Below are positions 28,315-36,633 of a stretch of DNA of 41,165 bases, one piece after another. How positions within the stretch are numbered: the first letter of the stretch is position 1; every line of letters begins with the position of its first letter. The notes beneath the pieces are model-generated. The model was given only the letters and a program-made list of their open reading frames with translations. It was not told the origin of the DNA and ran no database searches. Both the position numbers and the translations under genes were made by a program. This stretch comes from Acinetobacter sp. N54.MGS-139 (GTDB lineage Bacteria; Pseudomonadota; Gammaproteobacteria; Burkholderiales; Burkholderiaceae_F): positions 1-41,165 of the forward strand of contig LARN01000020.1 of assembly GCA_000980495.1 (NCBI GenBank). The letters run 5' to 3'.

Positions 28315-30147
28315 TTACACGTTATTTTGCGGGACAGTGTAGAGCTCGTCGATCTCAGCGCGAAGTTTCTCGCGGATGATCGGCCGGCGCAGCTTCATGG
28401 TGACTGTCAGGCATCCGTTATCTACGGTCCAGTGTTCCTTCAAAAGACGAATATTGCGCGGAATACCGTACTGCGGAAAACGAGAGGCGGCTTTCTTTAA
28501 CCGCTTCAGCGCGGCCATACGGATGTCGCGCCGCATGAGCATGCGTTCGTCAGTCGGATCCACGTTGAATTCCTCAGCAAATTTCTCCCATTCTGCTTCG
28601 TTGACGACAGCCAAAGCCGTGATGAAGGGACGCGCTTCTCCGACAACCATGACTTGCTCAAAGAGCGGATCCGTCTGAATGGCGAGCTCCATATCGGTCG
28701 GAGGGATCTTCTCTCCTGTGGAGGTCACGATGATTTCTTTAATTCGGCCTTTGATGCGGATGCGGCCGGCATCCGACAAGTCCGCTTGGTCTCCGGTCTT
28801 GAACCAGCCGTCTTCGGTAAAGACTTCGGCTGTTGCGTCGGGACGCTTCCAGTAGCCTTTCATGACAGTCGGGCCTTTAACCTGCAGCTCTTCCATATCC
28901 CCGAGTCGAATTTGCAGCCCGGGAATCGGCTGACCGACCGTGACAGGATTGTTGCAGTTCTCGCGATTAACAGAAATAACCGGAGAGGTTTCGGTCAGTC
29001 CGTAGCCTTGCCTCAGTTCAACGCCCATGGCATTGTAGAAGCGGCCGATGGCATTGTTTAATGCAGCGCCCCCGGCAATTGCAATTCTCAGGCGCCCTCC
29101 GAAAACGTCGCGAATCGGCAGGACGATGCGGCTTTCCAGCATCGGCCAAATGAAAGAATAGAGCCAGGAAGCAGACGAAGAAGGGACGGCTAAACCGTTG
29201 CGGCGGCAAAACCTTCTCCAGCCGATCATTTCGGCTTGATCGGCAAGTGTGGCAGCAATGCTTCCCTTGGATTTCAAGCTCACTTTAATGCGATTATGGA
29301 ATTGTTCAAAGACACGCGGTACGGCCACAAAAATCGTCGGGCGAATGACCTTCAAATCCTCGGCGAGTTTCAAGACAGAACGTGCGAAACCGACCTCTGC
29401 GCCTAAGAACAAAGTGAAGTAGAAAGTCACGGTTCTTTCGAACGTATGAGAAAACGGCAGGAATGACAAGAAGACATCATCGGGACCGACATCGATCACT
29501 TGAGAGAAGGATTTCACATTGCTCAAGACGTTGTCGTGCGTCAGCATGACGCCCTTTGGCTTCCCGGTGGTTCCGGATGTGTAGACGATGGCGGCAAGAT
29601 CATTCGGATCGATCGAGACGTCCTCAAGCTCCGTTTTCTCACTTTGCTTTAACCAATCCGAAAGATTCACAACAGGCACCGGAGAATCCGGCGAGGCGCT
29701 CTCTGCGTCATTTCCTGTGGTCACAACGAGCTCGAGATACGGATATTCTTTCTGGACGTTTAACATTGCGTTCCAGCGCAGTGTGCGCGGTACAAAAAGA
29801 ATCTTGGCTTCTGAGTTGTTCAGAATGAAGGCGCTGGAGGAAGGCGTATCAACCGCGTGGAGAGGGACCGGCACCATTCCTTGGGAAAGGATGCTCAGAT
29901 CACAAGCCGTTGCCGTAATGGAATTAGGTAGGAGGACAGCTGCGTGGTCGCCTTTTTTTAATCCGAAAGCTGTGAAGGCTTTGCGCCAGCTGCGGACCAT
30001 ATCGGCGAACTCTTTCCAAGTTACACCGATCCATGTCTTAGATTTGTCGTTAAACTGGCGGTAAGCAACCTTGCTCGGACGAACGTTTTCGTTGATCACA
30101 AGCAAATCCGGAATGACGCGCACGTTGTTAAGGTTGTCAGCTGTCAT
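28315..30147 (-). CDS. AMP-binding long-chain acyl-CoA synthetase (second of tandem pair)
   Basis: A 610-residue member of the ANL superfamily that activates fatty acids to acyl-CoA through an acyl-AMP intermediate. The AMP-binding motif YTSGTTGKPKGVMLTH is intact, as are QGYGLTETSP, FKTGDQADLSDAGRIRIKGRIKEII and the C-terminal hinge. It resembles the FadD15-like long-chain branch. It starts directly after the stop codon of the preceding synthetase gene (TAAATG), so translation is coupled. It is similar in length and motif order to its neighbour, which indicates an old tandem duplication. Confidence 0.88.
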   Translation of the reverse strand: MTADNLNNVRVIPDLLVINENVRPSKVAYRQFNDKSKTWIGVTWKEFADMVRSWRKAFTAFGLKKGDHAAVLLPNSITATACDLSILSQGMVPVPLHAVDTPSSSAFILNNSEAKILFVPRTLRWNAMLNVQKEYPYLELVVTTGNDAESASPDSPVPVVNLSDWLKQSEKTELEDVSIDPNDLAAIVYTSGTTGKPKGVMLTHDNVLSNVKSFSQVIDVGPDDVFLSFLPFSHTFERTVTFYFTLFLGAEVGFARSVLKLAEDLKVIRPTIFVAVPRVFEQFHNRIKVSLKSKGSIAATLADQAEMIGWRRFCRRNGLAVPSSSASWLYSFIWPMLESRIVLPIRDVFGGRLRIAIAGGAALNNAIGRFYNAMGVELRQGYGLTETSPVISVNRENCNNPVTVGQPIPGLQIRLGDMEELQVKGPTVMKGYWKRPDATAEVFTEDGWFKTGDQADLSDAGRIRIKGRIKEIIVTSTGEKIPPTDMELAIQTDPLFEQVMVVGEARPFITALAVVNEAEWEKFAEEFNVDPTDERMLMRRDIRMAALKRLKKAASRFPQYGIPRNIRLLKEHWTVDNGCLTVTMKLRRPIIREKLRAEIDELYTVPQNNV

Positions 30148-31995
30148 TTATTTTCCAAAGTCTTCATAAAGTTTTTCGATTTCGTTCCCGTGTTTGGCGA
30201 GAATGACGCGGCGCTTCAATTTCAGTGTGGGCGTTAAAGAATCGTTTTCAATGGTCCACGGATCCTTAAGGAGAAGCACAGAACGAGGTACACCATACTG
30301 CGGAAATGATTTGCAGGCGCTCTTGATGCGTTTAAGGATTTCCCTGATGACGGCTTTATTGGTCAAAATCTCGGGGTCTTTGGAATCCAAATTCAGAGAA
30401 CCGGCAAAACGTTCGAAGTTGTCTTTGTTGAGTACCAAGAGACCCACGATAAACGGACGATTGTCCCCGTAAACCATTGCCTGATCAAAAAGCGGGTCGG
30501 TTTCGATCGCCTGTTCGATATCGACGGGCGGTACCTTTTCACCTGTGGAGGTGACGATGATTTCTTTGATGCGTCCTTTGATCTTCAGATAATTTCCGGG
30601 AAGAATGTCAGCTTGGTCTCCGGTAGAGAGCCAGCCTTCGGGATCCAGAGTCTTGAAAGTGTCTTCCGGGCGCTTCCAGTAGCCTCTCATGACCTGCGGC
30701 CCGCGAACTAAGAGTTCATCCTTTTCTCCTAGTTTGGCTTCGATGCCCTGAAGGATTGGACCGACAGTGTCGGGATGATTGGCTCCGATCTTATTGACGG
30801 AGATAATCGGAGAGGTTTCGGTCATGCCGTAGCCTTGGAAAATTTCGATTCCTAAGCCGATGATGGTTTTTGCAACTTCCGGGCTCAGCGCTGCGCCGCC
30901 GGAGACGGCGACGCGCATGCGGCCGCCGAATGAATTCTTGATTTGATTGCGGACCAGTTTGTCGTAAACAGGATCCATCAGTCGATCAAATGCCGCCGGA
31001 ACAGAGGAGTCGACGGGGAGGCCATTCCTGCGGCTGAAGTTGCGGTAGCCCGCATCGACAGCAGCTTGGAAAACGAGACGGCTTACAGCGCCTTTTTGTT
31101 TCAGACGCTCATTGATTTTGGCGGCAACTTTTTCAAAGACTCTCGGAACGGACATCATGATGGAAGGACGGACAGTCTTTAAATCGTCGAGGATGCGTGA
31201 GACGCCTCGGCTGAAAGTGACTTTATTGCCCATTCCCAGGCCGATGTAATAGGATGTGGTGCGCTCAAATGTGTGAGACAGAGGCAGGAAGGACAACCAG
31301 GTGTCGGATGGATTCGGCGCAATGTTGTACAGCAGCGCAGAAATGTCACTCATGATGTTTTTGTGCGTGAGCATGACGCCTTTGGGTTTGCCTGTTGTTC
31401 CCGAGGTGTATACCAAAGCGGCCAAGTCTTCTTCTTCCGGACCGGGTGGGAGAGTTCCGACAGAATCGCCTTCTTTCAGCCACTCGTTCACATTGACGCA
31501 GCAAACATCTTTACTGTCAGGCTCGGACGCGTCATCGACGTAGACGACTGTATGGAGCTGGGATAAATCGGCTCCTGCAGCTTGAATAGCATGCCAGCGG
31601 GCGCGGTTTACCGTTACCAGGAGCTTCGTGTCCGAATCTTCCAGAATGTAGGCGCAGTTCGCCGGCGTATCGATGATATGCAGCGGGACCGGGACAAGGC
31701 CGACGATCAGGGCGCCTTGATCAAAGCAAACGGCATCAAAACCGTTGGGCAGGAGCATAGCGACTCTGTCGCCCTTCTTAAGTCCGGAAGCGACAAAAGC
31801 ATTGGCCCATTCAAGAGAACGAGCGTAGAGCTCTTTAAAAGAAAGTGTTTCCCATTCTTTAGTTTTTGAATTGAATTGACAAACTGCTGGATCATCTCCG
31901 CGAATTTCGAGGTGATGCGAAACGAGCTCAGGGATGACATGGAGCTTTCTTATCTCCTCAGCGCGGGTAAATTCATTATCTTGTTCTTGCTGCAT
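30148..31995 (-). CDS. AMP-binding long-chain acyl-CoA synthetase (first of tandem pair)
   Basis: A 615-residue paralogue of the downstream gene with the same motif set: YTSGTTGKPKGVMLTH, QGYGMTETSP, LSTGDQADILPGNYLKIKGRIKEII. Both would activate long-chain acids at the inner membrane face. No transport protein FadL or beta-oxidation gene is in the window, so use in phospholipid synthesis or fatty-acid scavenging is as likely as degradation. It begins three bases after the HTH gene stop, so the HTH gene and the two synthetases form one operon. Confidence 0.88.
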   Translation of the reverse strand: MQQEQDNEFTRAEEIRKLHVIPELVSHHLEIRGDDPAVCQFNSKTKEWETLSFKELYARSLEWANAFVASGLKKGDRVAMLLPNGFDAVCFDQGALIVGLVPVPLHIIDTPANCAYILEDSDTKLLVTVNRARWHAIQAAGADLSQLHTVVYVDDASEPDSKDVCCVNVNEWLKEGDSVGTLPPGPEEEDLAALVYTSGTTGKPKGVMLTHKNIMSDISALLYNIAPNPSDTWLSFLPLSHTFERTTSYYIGLGMGNKVTFSRGVSRILDDLKTVRPSIMMSVPRVFEKVAAKINERLKQKGAVSRLVFQAAVDAGYRNFSRRNGLPVDSSVPAAFDRLMDPVYDKLVRNQIKNSFGGRMRVAVSGGAALSPEVAKTIIGLGIEIFQGYGMTETSPIISVNKIGANHPDTVGPILQGIEAKLGEKDELLVRGPQVMRGYWKRPEDTFKTLDPEGWLSTGDQADILPGNYLKIKGRIKEIIVTSTGEKVPPVDIEQAIETDPLFDQAMVYGDNRPFIVGLLVLNKDNFERFAGSLNLDSKDPEILTNKAVIREILKRIKSACKSFPQYGVPRSVLLLKDPWTIENDSLTPTLKLKRRVILAKHGNEIEKLYEDFGK

Positions 31996-31998
31996 GAT

Positions 31999-32295
31999 TT
32001 ATTTCGAAGAGTTTTCCGTGACGGCAAAATTCAGATTTAAGGCACGGATAATTTTGAGAATGGTTGAAAATTCCGGAGAGCACTGCCCCGAAAGCGTGCG
32101 GTAAAGGCTTTCTCTGGAAAGACCCGTTTCGCGGGCAAGGCGGGACATGCCGTAATTCTTGGCAATACGCCCGAGCGCGGCTGCAATTTCTGCAGCGTCG
32201 TTCTGAGCGCTCTGTAGCATTCGATTGAGCGTACTGACGAGCTCTTCCGAGTCCTCTTTAAGGGAAGAGGACGGTGTTTTTGTCGATAAATTCAT
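31999..32295 (-). CDS. HigA-like antidote/HTH transcription regulator without a toxin partner
   Basis: A 98-residue protein like the putative addiction-module antidote family (HigA-like, partner of RelE/Gp49-type toxins). The helix-turn-helix is visible in NYGMSRLARETGLSRESLYRTLSG, followed by PEFSTILKIIRALNL, the family's typical end. The usual toxin gene just upstream is absent: only 88 non-coding bases lie between it and the next gene. It instead heads an operon with two acyl-CoA synthetases. A perfect palindrome 33 bases upstream of its start could be its operator. A role as a local repressor of that operon is inferred. Confidence 0.8.
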   Translation of the reverse strand: MNLSTKTPSSSLKEDSEELVSTLNRMLQSAQNDAAEIAAALGRIAKNYGMSRLARETGLSRESLYRTLSGQCSPEFSTILKIIRALNLNFAVTENSSK

Positions 32296-32299
32296 AACT

Positions 32300-32345
32300 T
32301 CGGCAAATGAAAGGAAACTTTGCCGAGTGTAGCCTATGGGCTACA
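32300..32345 (-). promoter_or_regulatory. Candidate operator and leader hairpin of the HTH-acyl-CoA synthetase operon
   Basis: TGTAGCC-TATG-GGCTACA at 32328-32345 is a perfect 7-bp inverted repeat with a four-base centre, suited to a dimeric HTH protein. Closer to the gene, CGGCAAA (32301-32307) and TTTGCCG (32319-32325) form a second repeat, flanking the purine-free area before the start. Both lie in the promoter or leader of the operon. Confidence 0.55.
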
Positions 32346-32383
32346 GAAATTCAAAAATTCGGATAGGAATGCCGGAAGGTTAA

Positions 32384-33196
32384 TTAATTCGCCATGATCG
32401 GAAGTTTCATCGGCTGCAGGATCATGGAGGTAATTTCCTCTGAGCGGATGACATCCGGAAGCTCTTTATGCGCGTCTCGGAAGTAATCCATAACGACCTT
32501 AATGCATTCGGTGTAGTAGCGCTGAGCAATGTTTTCCATGAGATTGTAGGTTTTACCGCTCTCGTCATGGAAATTAGGGTAGTCAAGAAGTGAATAATCA
32601 AGCAAATCTTCGACGGTGAGCATTCCCTCGCTGACCGTATAGTACTGAGTCAGAGTAGCGAAGGCTTCGTTCTGCTTGTTGAAAAGGCGAGAGGTAAGTA
32701 CCAGATCCAAAGAATCGGAAGAAATATCTTCGTCGCTGTCTTCATCGCAGAAAGTTTCAGGCTTAACGCTCTCGATTGTTAAGGAAGCCTGGTTGATCAT
32801 GCTCCATAAAGCATGACAATCATATTTCTTCAAGCGATAGCTCTGTGCCTTGATACGGAAAGTTGCGTCACCGTCCTCATCGTGTCCGAAATCGGCTGTG
32901 AAATTGTTGATCAGATCATCGGCTCTCTGGAGGGCTTCTTCTTCGGAAAAGAATGCGCCGGCGTCTGCCAAAAAAGAAAGATATTTCTGCAGACGGCGAG
33001 TGTCATAGCCTTTACGGTCAAGTTTCACTTGTTCAAATGCATACTGGCCGGCAATCATACCCGGCGTAAAAGTTACTCCGTCCTCAACATACTCTCCGCT
33101 GTTGTTGATGAAGTCGGCAACACGATCGAGCTGTCCGCAACCATAGATTGCCAAACAGATCGAAGGGATCGTACGACTCGGAGAAGTAAAACGCAT
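32384..33196 (-). CDS. Hypothetical protein, 270 residues, acidic
   Basis: I do not recognise this protein. It has no signal peptide or membrane helix. The middle holds a strongly acidic stretch (EDSDEDISSDSLD, about 150-162), and the rest is predicted mixed helix with many aromatic residues. No ribosome binding site is seen before the ATG at 33196, so the true start could be an internal Met such as that in MIAGQYAF (about residue 46). It lies upstream of the antidote gene on the same strand, 88 bases away. Base composition is lower in GC toward its 5' end, and the AT-rich stretch begins directly beyond it. Confidence 0.55.
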   Translation of the reverse strand: MRFTSPSRTIPSICLAIYGCGQLDRVADFINNSGEYVEDGVTFTPGMIAGQYAFEQVKLDRKGYDTRRLQKYLSFLADAGAFFSEEEALQRADDLINNFTADFGHDEDGDATFRIKAQSYRLKKYDCHALWSMINQASLTIESVKPETFCDEDSDEDISSDSLDLVLTSRLFNKQNEAFATLTQYYTVSEGMLTVEDLLDYSLLDYPNFHDESGKTYNLMENIAQRYYTECIKVVMDYFRDAHKELPDVIRSEEITSMILQPMKLPIMAN

Positions 33197-33640
33197 TTGA
33201 AAACTCGAACAAAAAATAATGAAACAGGGACGACCATTTTAACGACTCCGAGACAGAGAGGAGCACAAGACGGGACTCGAAAAAATCTGTATTTACAATT
33301 CGTCGTCCGTCATTGAGCTTATGGGCCTGAGCGATTTTTAACTTGATAAGAAAGGAAAAAAAATGCATAAAAATCGGCAAGAAATTACCCACAGTCACCG
33401 ACGGAATATTAGGGAAAATGCCTATATAAATAATGACAATATTTCAATGTGCTATTAAAATAGTGACAGATAGAAGCGATTTTTTAAAGGGAATAGGTTG
33501 GAAAAATTGGGTATTCTTTAAAAGTATTTATTATTTAATATATACAAAGGGATGAAAAATTTTCTTACTAACTGAATTTTCTATATTTTATTTAAAAATT
33601 CTTCAAAAAAATAGGTATTCTATTCATACAGTCTTACGAA

Positions 33641-33738
33641 AGCGTTGCTCCTCAAACATAACGCTGAGCAGTTTGGTTGGTCCCGGACTGTTCAATAGAC
33701 AACTAAAAGCCGTCGAGAATCCCCGACGGCTTTTCCTT
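33641..33738 (+). ncRNA. Candidate small RNA with three consecutive stem-loops and a terminator
   Basis: Three stem-loops lie in line: AGCGTT with AACGCT (33641-33665), GAGCAGT with ACTGTTC (33666-33693, one G-U pair), and an 11-bp stem AAAAGCCGTCG with CGACGGCTTTT (33705-33734). The last one is a strong rho-independent terminator, also usable on the minus strand because of its A-rich left arm. No protein gene ends before it. The promoter is not clear; TATTCT at 33616-33621 is one candidate -10 box. Alternative: a leftover terminator of a lost gene. Confidence 0.5.
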
Positions 33739-33767
33739 ATATAGAAATTTTCTAGAAATTCTTTTTA

Positions 33768-33817
33768 AGCTGCTGTCATGCCAAATGAGGCCGAAGGAGG
33801 CCAGCTAATGCCTGACA
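33768..33817 (+). repeat. Nested inverted repeats with alternative pairings
   Basis: TGTCATGC (33774-33781) can pair with GCCTGACA (33810-33817) with one mismatch, enclosing two GGCC copies six bases apart. A competing pair AGCTG (33768-33772) with CAGCT (33802-33806) excludes the outer one. It lies just downstream of the candidate small RNA. Confidence 0.35.
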
Positions 33818-33884
33818 TAGGTTTTCAAATAATTTTTGTCCGGGCATTCAGTTGAATCCCTGATAATTGAATTGAAAATATAGG

Positions 33885-33909
33885 TATAAAGCGGAGGTAC
33901 TCCACTATA
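33885..33909 (+). repeat. Imperfect hairpin in the AT-rich stretch
   Basis: GGAG-GTA-CTCC forms the centre of a longer, bulged inverted repeat flanked by TATA on both sides. Function unknown. Confidence 0.3.
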
Positions 33910-34020
33910 AGTAATTTTCCTTAGTAAAACTCATATTATTTCATGAAGCTAGATAAATTTTAAACTGACACTATTTAATTAGGTTAAAACCGGTTTGTTC
34001 TACTAAATATAACGAAATAA

Positions 34021-34037
34021 TATTCTTATTAAGAATA
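34021..34037. repeat. 17-base palindrome TATTCTTATTAAGAATA
   Basis: Perfect 7-bp arms around three bases, in the upstream region of nrdD. It could bind a dimeric regulator; in this AT-rich stretch chance is also possible. Confidence 0.35.
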
Positions 34038-34440
34038 ATTTCAAAAAATCGGTCTCGATAGAGGTTTTTGCGCGAATCTAAGACTGATGAGAAAAAAGAA
34101 GAATAACTTTTTGAATTAAATCCAAAAACACAAAATTTACATTTTTGTTCTTACATACCTATTTTGAGTGATGAATTTTCGGAAGGGCTCAGGGGAAAAA
34201 AGATAGTTACAAAATCATCTCAAAAAAACGATTCTCAACCTATTGTGTTTTTTCGGTTTTGCGATTTTTCATGTGTTTCTCGCAGGTCCTTTTATCTACA
34301 AGGATTTTGATTTTTTGTTCTTGATTTTGACTATACAAGAGATTTTTGATAACCCCTCATATTTCCGTATATTGTTATCTTTTTCGAGTTCTAACACCAT
34401 CCGTTGTATGAGATTATCATTTGGAGTAGATTAACTGGTA

Positions 34441-34458
34441 CGATGGTTTGAACCATCG
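34441..34458. promoter_or_regulatory. 18-base perfect palindrome upstream of nrdD
   Basis: CGATGGTTTGAACCATCG has 8-bp arms around TG and lies 100 bases before the nrdD start, in otherwise AT-rich DNA. The position suits an operator or a leader hairpin. It does not match the NrdR-box or FNR consensus as I know them. Confidence 0.45.
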
Positions 34459-34558
34459 GACCACCTTAAAAGTTTCAAATTGGAAAAAAGCAGTACATGA
34501 CTATTTTTAAATTAATGTATTTGCGAATATGAATTAATTAGAGAAGGAGACTAGGCAG

Positions 34559-36580
34559 ATGAGCCCTACGATGGAGACGCCGATGTACGTCATCAAGCGT
34601 GACGGCACGGTAAAAGACTTCGATATTTCAAAAATTGCAGCCGCCCTCGAAAAAGCCGGTAAAGCTACCGGTGAATTCGATGCAGCGACCGCAAACCGCA
34701 TCACTCATATCGAAGTGATGAACCGTCTGGCTCAGCAGAATGTTGCGACTCCTACTATTGAACAGATTCAGGACGCCGTAGAAAACGCGCTCTTTGATAC
34801 CGGATTCCGTAAGACTCTGCGTGCTTATATTGTTTATCGCGAACAGCGTGCAAAGGCTCGCGATGCCCGTCGCAGTCTCGTGGATGTCGAAAGCTCCATG
34901 AATGAGTATCTGCAGCATCTGGATTGGCGTGTGAATGCCAATGCCAACCAGGGCTATTCTTTGGGCGGTTTGATTCTTAACGTTTCCGGTAAAGTCGTGG
35001 CCAACTATTGGCTCAACTATATTTATCCTCCGGAAGTCGGCAACGCCCACAGACAAGCCGATATCCACATCCATGACTTGGATATGCTTTCCGGATACTG
35101 CGCAGGATGGTCTCTTAAGACACTTTTGAATGAAGGTCTGAACGGCGTTCCGGGCAAAGTTGAAGCCGGTGCTCCGAAACACTTAACCAGTGCTGTCGGA
35201 CAGATCGTTAATTTCCTCGGCACCATGCAGAATGAATGGGCCGGTGCTCAGGCTTTCAGCTCTTTTGACACCTACCTCGCCCCTTTCATCCGCATCGACA
35301 ACCTTGATTACAAGGAAGTCCGTCAGTGCATTCAGGAACTCATTTACAACCTGAATGTCCCGAGCCGCTGGGGTACACAGACTCCGTTTACAAACCTGAC
35401 GTTTGACTGGGTCTGCCCGCAGGACCTTCGCGATCAGCATCCTTTGATCGGCGGAGAAGAAGTTGATTTCACGTACGGTGAGCTCCAGAAAGAAATGGAC
35501 ATGATCAACCGTGCGTATATTGAGGTCATGCTTGAAGGCGACGCTAAGGGCCGTGTATTTACATTCCCGATCCCAACATACAACATGACGCCGGATTTCA
35601 ATTGGGACAGCCCCAACGCACATCTGCTTTTCAGCATGACAGCCCGCTATGGTCTGCCGTATTTCCAAAACTTCATCAACTCTGAACTCAAGCCGAACAT
35701 GATTCGTTCGATGTGCTGCCGTCTGCAGCTTGACTTGAGAGAGCTGCTGAAACGCGGCAACGGACTTTTCGGCTCTGCCGAACAAACCGGTTCCTTAGGC
35801 GTTGTGACAATCAACTGCGCTCGTTTGGGTTATGTTTTTGCTCAGGACGAAGAAGGTTTGTTCAATCGTCTGAACTATCTGCTTGACTTGGCCCGCAACA
35901 GCCTGGAGATTAAGCGCAAGATCATTCAGCGCCATATGGATCAGGGCCTGTTCCCGTATACAAGACGTTATCTCGGCACGCTGCGTAATCACTTCTCTAC
36001 GATCGGTGTGAACGGCATCAATGAAATGATCCGCAACTTCACACAGGACAAAGAAGATATTACGACGGAAGCTGGCCACGCCTTTGCCGCCAAAGTGCTT
36101 GATTTCATCCGCGACAAGATGGTCATGTTCCAGGAAGAAACAGGACACATGTACAACCTCGAAGCCACACCGGCTGAAGGTACAACTTATCGCTTTGCCA
36201 AAGAAGATAAGAAGCGCTTCCCGAAGATCCTTCAGGCCGGTACGCCGGATCATCCTTACTACACCAACAGCTCTCAGCTGCCGGTCTCCTATACGGACGA
36301 TCCTTTCGAAGCTTTGGAAATGCAGGAAGATCTGCAGAAGAAATACACGGGCGGTACCGTACTGCATCTGTACATGAACGAAGCCATTTCGAGCCCCGAG
36401 CTCTGCCGCGACATCGTTCGCCGTGCTCTGACACGTTTCAGACTGCCGTACATCACCATCACACCGACGTTCTCAGTTTGTCCGAAACACGGTTATATTC
36501 CTGGCAATCATGAGTTCTGTCCGAAGTGCGACGCAGAATTGATTGCCAAGAAGAAGCTGGAAATGGCTTCCAACGGTTAA
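34559..36580 (+). CDS. nrdD: Anaerobic ribonucleoside-triphosphate reductase, catalytic body lacking the glycyl-radical tail
   Basis: Class III ribonucleotide reductase makes deoxynucleotides without oxygen. The 673 residues begin with an ATP-cone (about 8-95, YVIKRDGTVKDFDISKI), then the ten-stranded barrel with TPFTNLTFDW and the active-site SMCCRL (C386, C387). The C-terminus has the zinc site CPKH (C641, H644) and CPKC (C654, C657), but stops sixteen residues later. The glycyl-radical segment that normally follows is missing and lies in a separate small gene downstream, in another frame. AAGGAGA eight bases before the ATG supports the start. No formate-linked feature can be judged. The gene is preceded by the AT-rich region. 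Confidence 0.92.
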   Translation: MSPTMETPMYVIKRDGTVKDFDISKIAAALEKAGKATGEFDAATANRITHIEVMNRLAQQNVATPTIEQIQDAVENALFDTGFRKTLRAYIVYREQRAKARDARRSLVDVESSMNEYLQHLDWRVNANANQGYSLGGLILNVSGKVVANYWLNYIYPPEVGNAHRQADIHIHDLDMLSGYCAGWSLKTLLNEGLNGVPGKVEAGAPKHLTSAVGQIVNFLGTMQNEWAGAQAFSSFDTYLAPFIRIDNLDYKEVRQCIQELIYNLNVPSRWGTQTPFTNLTFDWVCPQDLRDQHPLIGGEEVDFTYGELQKEMDMINRAYIEVMLEGDAKGRVFTFPIPTYNMTPDFNWDSPNAHLLFSMTARYGLPYFQNFINSELKPNMIRSMCCRLQLDLRELLKRGNGLFGSAEQTGSLGVVTINCARLGYVFAQDEEGLFNRLNYLLDLARNSLEIKRKIIQRHMDQGLFPYTRRYLGTLRNHFSTIGVNGINEMIRNFTQDKEDITTEAGHAFAAKVLDFIRDKMVMFQEETGHMYNLEATPAEGTTYRFAKEDKKRFPKILQAGTPDHPYYTNSSQLPVSYTDDPFEALEMQEDLQKKYTGGTVLHLYMNEAISSPELCRDIVRRALTRFRLPYITITPTFSVCPKHGYIPGNHEFCPKCDAELIAKKKLEMASNG

Positions 36581-36633
36581 GAAACAGTAAAGATTAATTT
36601 TTTAGGATTGATTTATTCACACAGGAGACTGCA

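Larger units (their letters stand above)
33197..34558. other. AT-rich non-coding stretch, 1.36 kb, upstream of nrdD
   Basis: No convincing gene is present on either strand; short open frames here have no ribosome binding sites and unlikely compositions. The stretch is far richer in A and T than the genes around it. It holds a probable small RNA (33641-33738), a further set of inverted repeats at 33768-33817, a hairpin at 33885-33909, palindromes at 34021-34037 and 34441-34458, and presumably the nrdD promoter. Confidence 0.7.

Noticed and set aside
33084..33398. 104-codon minus-strand frame overlapping the 5' end of the unknown 270-residue gene
   Set aside because: Overlaps the better frame by about 110 bases, odd composition, and no ribosome binding site.
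33641..33900. Cobalamin riboswitch before the ribonucleotide reductase gene
   Set aside because: No B12-box-like sequence or the conserved core could be found; the structures end in a terminator 800 bases before the gene.
34243..34434. 63-codon open frame on the plus strand before nrdD
   Set aside because: Phe/Ile-rich translation of AT-rich DNA, no ribosome binding site, no recognisable pattern.
34441..34466. tRNA T-arm-like sequence (GATGG, TTTGAA, CCATC, then GGACCACC)
   Set aside because: The loop has six instead of seven bases, and no acceptor, D or anticodon arm can be drawn upstream.
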